From positions 283,429 to 347,428 of the forward strand of contig NZ_ASWD01000004.1 in the NCBI RefSeq assembly GCF_000407485.1: DNA of 64,000 nucleotides. The letters run 5' to 3'. Under the pieces are notes generated by a model, which searched no databases, was not told the DNA's origin, and was given only the letters and a program-made list of their open reading frames with translations. Of the stretch, positions 59,717 to 64,000 are shown piece by piece. The translations under genes were made by a program, and so were the position numbers. This DNA comes from Enterococcus pallens ATCC BAA-351. GTDB lineage: Bacteria > Bacillota > Bacilli > Lactobacillales > Enterococcaceae. The stretch's first letter is position 1. Each line of letters starts with the position of its first letter.

Positions 59717-60730
59717 CTATCCCTCCCCTACATTAGCAGCTTCGTCATATTTCCAGCATTTTACAAAGTGATCTGGCCGCGCTTCGATCATCGGCGGTTG
59801 TTCTTGGAAGCAACGTTCATCGGCATATTTGCAGCGGGTGCAGAAGTGGCAGCCTTTTGGTATCTCTGAAAGCGAGGGAACCGTTCCTGGTATAGTTGGA
59901 AGAGGTTCTCCACGTTTGGTTTCCAGATGAGGGATACATGAAATGAGGCCCTCTGTATAAGGATGCAAGGGTTCTGCAAATAATTCTTCTGTTGCGGCAT
60001 TCTCGACAATCTGTCCTAGATACATGACTTTAATCCGATGGCAAAGTTTAGCAACAACCCCCATATCATGAGTGATAAAAAGTACCGACATCCCTAGGGT
60101 TTCGTTCAACTCTTTGATTAGCCGCAGAATCTGTTCTTGGATCGTTACATCCAGGGCGGTCGTTGGTTCGTCAGCAATCAACAGTTTTGGTTCGCAGGCA
60201 AGGGCCATGGCAATCATTACTCGTTGCTGCATGCCGCCGGACAGCTCAAAGGGATATTTTTTTAGGCAGGCTGCTGGATCAGGAATCCCAGTTAAATGCA
60301 GCATTTCAATACTGCGCTTTTTAGCTTCATCTTTGGATACCTGCTTGTGCAGTGTAATTACTTCACTTAATTGCTTTTCCACCGTATGCACTGGACTTAA
60401 TGAGTTCAATGGATCTTGAAAAATAATGGAGATGTCGTTTCCGCGAATCTCTCTAAGCTGTGCTAATGAATCCTGCAATAAATCATTGCCTTCGAAGAGA
60501 ATCTCGCCTTCATATTTTACCGCTGTATCATGATCTCGCAGCCGCAAAATCGATTGGGACATCACACTTTTTCCTGAACCTGATTCACCAACGATCCCAA
60601 TGATCTCTCCGGCATGAATGGTTAAGTCCACTTCATCTACTGCTGGAAGCCACTTTTTATGAATCGGGAACTTTACTTTAAGTTGCTTGATTTCTAGTAT
60701 TTTAGTTGCTTTATCAGCTGGCTTATTCAC
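59717..60730 (-). CDS. oppD: Oligopeptide ABC transporter ATPase OppD
   Basis: 337 aa, starting at GTG (60730) overlapping the upstream stop. Walker A GESGSGKSV, signature ELSGGMQQR, Walker B LLIADEPTTALDVT, H-loop FITHDM, and the Cys-rich C-terminus (CHFCTRCKYADERC). Pairs with OppF to drive OppBC. Nearest homologs are called dppD or oppD; the substrate cannot be decided from sequence. Confidence 0.93.
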   Translation of the reverse strand: MNKPADKATKILEIKQLKVKFPIHKKWLPAVDEVDLTIHAGEIIGIVGESGSGKSVMSQSILRLRDHDTAVKYEGEILFEGNDLLQDSLAQLREIRGNDISIIFQDPLNSLSPVHTVEKQLSEVITLHKQVSKDEAKKRSIEMLHLTGIPDPAACLKKYPFELSGGMQQRVMIAMALACEPKLLIADEPTTALDVTIQEQILRLIKELNETLGMSVLFITHDMGVVAKLCHRIKVMYLGQIVENAATEELFAEPLHPYTEGLISCIPHLETKRGEPLPTIPGTVPSLSEIPKGCHFCTRCKYADERCFQEQPPMIEARPDHFVKCWKYDEAANVGEG

Positions 60731-61626
60731 TATTTTTTGTTCCCTCCTTTTACTCTTGGATCAAGGTAATCTCTAATCCCATCGCCTAGAAGGTTCAGGC
60801 TCAATACACAAATGATGACCGCCAATCCTGGAGCAATCATAGTCCAAGGAGCTTTGGAAAAGATTAGCTTGCTGTCCTGCAGCATATTGCCCCAGCTGGC
60901 TGCCGGTGCTGGTATTCCTGCCCCCAAGAAGCTCAGAGAGGCTTCGGCAATGATCGCTTGAGCAAAAATGAAGGAGGCTTGAACCGTTAGGGGAGAAATA
61001 ACCCCTGGTAAAATTAGTTTCCATAGAATTTTAAAATTGCTGAATCCTTGTACTTTAGCAGCCTCTATATACGGCTGTTCCTTAATAACCAGCGCACTGG
61101 CTCGAACGGTACGAGCGACACTTGGTGTATATACGATGGTCAGTGCCCAGACCACATTCCAGCTTGAGGTGCCGAAAGTCGTAATCAGAGAAATGGCCAA
61201 CAGAATCCCGGGAATCGCAATCAGCGCATCGCAAATTCTCATCAGGACATGATCCAACAGCTTGAAATAGCTGGCATATATCCCAATAATCGTGCCGATC
61301 ACACAAGAAAATACTGCTACCGATCCTCCTACCCACAGGGAAACTCGGGCGCCATACATTAAGCGAATCAAAATATCTCGGCCAAATTCATCCGTGCCAA
61401 ATCGATGAGCCGCGCTGGGCGCATTGAAGCGTTCCGTCACCGCCATGGCATTAGGATCAGTGGTGTTAATAATGGGAATAATCATCGCCGCTGCAAAAAT
61501 GGCCGCAAAACCAATCAGTCCAATGATGAGAGCTGGATTCGTGAGTAATTTTTCCTTGCGAAGCTGTTTTTGTTCCTTAACGATGGCTATCCCTGCTTCG
61601 GACATCCCTTTTCTTGTTAAAAACAT
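60730..61626 (-). CDS. oppC: Oligopeptide ABC transporter permease OppC
   Basis: 298 aa with about six membrane helices. Cytosolic N-terminus (MSEAGIAIVKEQKQLRKEK), OppC-type FNAPSAAHRFGTDEFGRDIL, and the EAA loop near IIAEASLSFLGAGIPAPAASWG contacting the ATPase. GGAGGTGAGCGC precedes the ATG. Twelve bases lie between it and oppB. Confidence 0.92.
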   Translation of the reverse strand: MFLTRKGMSEAGIAIVKEQKQLRKEKLLTNPALIIGLIGFAAIFAAAMIIPIINTTDPNAMAVTERFNAPSAAHRFGTDEFGRDILIRLMYGARVSLWVGGSVAVFSCVIGTIIGIYASYFKLLDHVLMRICDALIAIPGILLAISLITTFGTSSWNVVWALTIVYTPSVARTVRASALVIKEQPYIEAAKVQGFSNFKILWKLILPGVISPLTVQASFIFAQAIIAEASLSFLGAGIPAPAASWGNMLQDSKLIFSKAPWTMIAPGLAVIICVLSLNLLGDGIRDYLDPRVKGGNKK

Positions 61627-61637
61627 GCGCTCACCTC

Positions 61638-62588
61638 CTACTTACGTCCCGGCTGCAGTCTTGGGTCAACAAAGCCGTACAACACATCGACGATCAAATT
61701 AACTAGTACATATAGTAAAGTCACAAATAAAACGACTCCTTGGATCACAAAAACATCCCGGCGATTAATGGCAGACATCGTAAGCATTCCCAATCCTGGA
61801 ATATTAAAGAGGGTTTCTGTAACGATTGTTCCGGTGATTAGACTGCCAAAGGATTGGCCGATCGCCGTCAATATCACAGGTGCTGCATTCTTCAGGCCAT
61901 AGCTTAAAATGACCCGTTTTTCTTTTAAACCCTTTGCACGAGCAGTTTGAATAAAACTCTTATGTAAGATCTCTAACAGCGAGGACCTGATCATCCGGGT
62001 TAGATAAGCTGCTTGTACGATACCTAGTGATAAGGCTGGCAGAAATAAGTACTTCAAGTGCTCGCCAATCCCTGCTGAAAGGTCCGCATAACCAGCTACT
62101 GGAAACCAATGATTGTATACACTAAAGGCCAGCATTAAAAACATACTCAGCAGAAAGCCAGGCAAAGCTGAGCCTAACAACGACACAGATACTGATGCCA
62201 CATCAATGGCTGTTCCCCGTTTGTAAGCCGCCAATATTCCCAATGGCATGGCAATGATCACGGCTAAAATTTGAGCAAAAATAGCTAAACTAAGGGTAGG
62301 TCCAAAATACTCGCCAATTGCAGACAGCACCGATTGCCGTAAAAAGAAGGATTCGCCCCAATTCCCTTGTACGATGCCTCTCAACCAATCCACGTATTGA
62401 ACCAGAAATGGCCGATCAAAGCCCAGCTGTGCATTCATTTGACTAATCTGATCAGGACTCGCCTCCAGCCCTAGAATAGCTGTCGCTGGCCCCCCTGGTA
62501 TAAGATAAACGATCAAAAAGGCGATAATCGATACGATAAACAAGACCGGAATCAATGACAGTATTCGTTTTACTATATAAGAAAACAT
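61638..62588 (-). CDS. oppB: Oligopeptide ABC transporter permease OppB
   Basis: 316 aa with about six membrane helices. The N-terminus MFSYIVKRILSLIPVLFIVS and the LGLDRP-like motif (QLGFDRPFLVQYVDWL) are typical of OppB/DppB. EAA loop near VTETLFNIPGLGML. AGGAG precedes the ATG. First permease gene, following oppA across a hairpin. Confidence 0.92.
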   Translation of the reverse strand: MFSYIVKRILSLIPVLFIVSIIAFLIVYLIPGGPATAILGLEASPDQISQMNAQLGFDRPFLVQYVDWLRGIVQGNWGESFFLRQSVLSAIGEYFGPTLSLAIFAQILAVIIAMPLGILAAYKRGTAIDVASVSVSLLGSALPGFLLSMFLMLAFSVYNHWFPVAGYADLSAGIGEHLKYLFLPALSLGIVQAAYLTRMIRSSLLEILHKSFIQTARAKGLKEKRVILSYGLKNAAPVILTAIGQSFGSLITGTIVTETLFNIPGLGMLTMSAINRRDVFVIQGVVLFVTLLYVLVNLIVDVLYGFVDPRLQPGRK

Positions 62589-62613
62589 AATGTACTCCTA
62601 TCTATACTTCTGT

Positions 62614-62647
62614 GAAAAAACGGCGAGCCGCCGTAGCAGCTCACCGC
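62614..62647 (-). terminator. Attenuator between oppA and oppB
   Basis: Minus strand GGTGAGC / GCTCGCC stem with an inner loop, followed by TTTTTT. It usually lets binding-protein mRNA exceed permease mRNA. Confidence 0.75.
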
Positions 62648-62656
62648 GTCCATCAC

Positions 62657-64000
62657 TTATTCTGAGACTGTTGCATTCCAGAAGATTGGGAATCTCATAT
62701 ATTCGTAGCCGTCTACATTATTGCTGACCGCATTCACCCCGGTAAAGTGACCAAGAACTGTTGCGCCGCCGTATTCATAGATGAACTCTTGTAGATCGTC
62801 CCAAGCTGCCTTCGCTTCTTCTTGAGAATTAGCTGAGCGCATTGCTTTGATTCCGTCCGTAACCTCTGGTCGGTCCAGCCCAGCCCACGTCTTATCTAGT
62901 ACCGTTAATTGAATCGGAAGAACGTTGTAGCTGTTGCTGGTGATAAACATACTGCATTGGTTAGGATCTGCACGATGCTCCATAAAGGTACTGAAGTCAT
63001 AGCTTTCAACTTCGGCATTGATCCCTACTTTTTTAAGCTGCTCTTGTACAACTAGTGTAGCGTTATACATTTCTGGATAGTCTGGTGTGGTTACCAGCAC
63101 CAATTTTTCGTTGTTATAGCCAGCTTTCTTCAGTAACTCTTTTGCTTTATCAGGGTCGTTTTGATTGTAGTATTCTTTCCCTGCTTCGCTGCCCCATTGA
63201 GCATCATCTGGATTAAACCAGCCTGGATTTTCTTCAAAAAGCTGCTTGTTTCCATAGCTGGCAAGCAAAATATCATCCATATTAAGTGCTGCCAATACAG
63301 CCTGTCTCATATCCTGTTTTTCCATAATTCCTACTGTAGTGTTAAGGAACAGGTTCAGGGTTCCGCCTTTAGTAACATCTAGTTTTAGGTTAGATGCTTT
63401 TTCTAATTCTTCATAATTATCTTGAGGAACTTCCTCTACGATGTCATACTGCCCGTTCTTAGCACCGGCAATACGTGTTGATGCATCGGTTACAATGTCA
63501 AAAACAAGCTTATCGGTAGCTGCTGTTTTCTTGCCAGCCAAACCAGTTGTCGCATTCTCTCTAACCTTGTAATCGTCAAATTTTTCCAATTCAATGTATT
63601 GATCCTGTTTCCAATCGGCTAATTTGTAAGGGCCGGTTCCAATGTACTCAGTAATCCCTTTTTCACCAGCTTTTTCTACGATTTCGGCAGGGTAAATCGC
63701 CGCAAACATAATCGGATTTGCAAGTACGGTAATTACATCCGATGACGCTTCATTGGCAGTCATCTTCACAGTGTAATCATCTACCTTTTCAAATGTCGAT
63801 CCACCAATCAAGGTGCTCGCTTTTTGTGAGTCTTTCACCCAACGACTTAGTGACGCCACTACATCATCCGCAGTCATTTCTTTGCCATTATGGAATTTGA
63901 CGCCCTTCAAAAGTTTGATTGTGTATACTTTGCCACCCTCGCTTACTTCATAGGAATCAGCAAGTACCGGCTGAGGCTCAAAATTGCCATCCATCGCAAA
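62657..64000 (-). CDS. oppA: Oligopeptide-binding lipoprotein OppA (partial)
   Basis: At least 447 codons; the N-terminus with the signal peptide and lipobox lies beyond the right edge. SBP_bac_5 features: VKFHNGKEMTADDVVASL near the edge, AYPAEIVEKAG-like IYPAEIVEKAG, GTGPYKLADWKQDQYIELEKFDDY, and a C-terminal closing segment. Binds peptides at the outer face and hands them to OppBC. Peptide pheromones can enter cells this way. Confidence 0.92.
   Translation of the reverse strand, partial: FAMDGNFEPQPVLADSYEVSEGGKVYTIKLLKGVKFHNGKEMTADDVVASLSRWVKDSQKASTLIGGSTFEKVDDYTVKMTANEASSDVITVLANPIMFAAIYPAEIVEKAGEKGITEYIGTGPYKLADWKQDQYIELEKFDDYKVRENATTGLAGKKTAATDKLVFDIVTDASTRIAGAKNGQYDIVEEVPQDNYEELEKASNLKLDVTKGGTLNLFLNTTVGIMEKQDMRQAVLAALNMDDILLASYGNKQLFEENPGWFNPDDAQWGSEAGKEYYNQNDPDKAKELLKKAGYNNEKLVLVTTPDYPEMYNATLVVQEQLKKVGINAEVESYDFSTFMEHRADPNQCSMFITSNSYNVLPIQLTVLDKTWAGLDRPEVTDGIKAMRSANSQEEAKAAWDDLQEFIYEYGGATVLGHFTGVNAVSNNVDGYEYMRFPIFWNATVSE

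Noticed and set aside
1..64000. CRISPR arrays, tRNA or rRNA genes, insertion sequences
   Set aside because: No regularly spaced short repeats, cloverleaf or rRNA motifs, or transposase genes were recognised on either strand.

Overview
The window reads as chromosome of a low-GC Gram-positive bacterium, most likely an Enterococcus or close relative. The support is LPXTG-type pili with sortases, a ComK-like regulator, an Fst-family type I toxin, DUF1659/DUF2922 pairs, a double-glycine bacteriocin locus and Opp peptide transport genes. The genus is an inference from gene content; no rRNA or tRNA is visible.

Region 1 (1-36400) is the striking part. Three leftward (minus-strand) operons of cell-surface genes lie end to end. 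Operon A is cut by the left edge (1-1574). Operon B (18246-3700) encodes an LPXTG pilus, a fused double sortase, a glucosaminidase/CHAP hydrolase, a signal peptidase, coiled-coil and membrane proteins, and a winged-helix regulator. Operon C (34159-20268) encodes coiled-coil proteins, a signal peptidase, a glucosaminidase, a SipW-type peptidase, three TasA/BsaA-like exported proteins, an LPXTG protein, a very large secreted protein, a membrane protein with a dead serine-recombinase domain, and a second winged-helix regulator. Just upstream of each operon is a cassette of about 1.6 kb with the same plan. Two inverted core repeats of 23-29 bp enclose a tyrosine recombinase, paired GACGG arm repeats on both sides of it, and one good sigma-A promoter near the right end. 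All three promoters now point right, away from the operon that begins about 90-125 bp left of each cassette. Inversion between the repeats would aim them at the operons. I read this as three tandem self-encoded phase switches, all in the apparent OFF state. The structure is directly visible; the switching is inferred.

Region 2 (36400-45300) holds a ComK-like gene behind a structured leader, a rightward cluster of DUF1659/DUF2922 and unknown genes, an Fst-type toxin locus, an AgrC/AgrA-like two-component system, and an AraC-type regulator carrying a GH39-like domain. About 155 bp covering the 3' end of that last gene is duplicated 3.6 kb away, so the DNA between the copies looks inserted.

Region 3 (45300-53050) has an M20 peptidase - MFS transporter - M20 deacylase operon, a broken ABC transporter gene, small proteins, and an AT-rich gene encoding a nuclease-like, P-loop helicase and HTH fusion.

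Region 4 (53580-64000) has a NUDIX + PLD/helicase/DUF3427 pair, a compact two-peptide bacteriocin locus with a convergent putative immunity gene (again bracketed by a duplicated 3' end, here of the helicase), and an opp operon whose oppA runs off the right edge.
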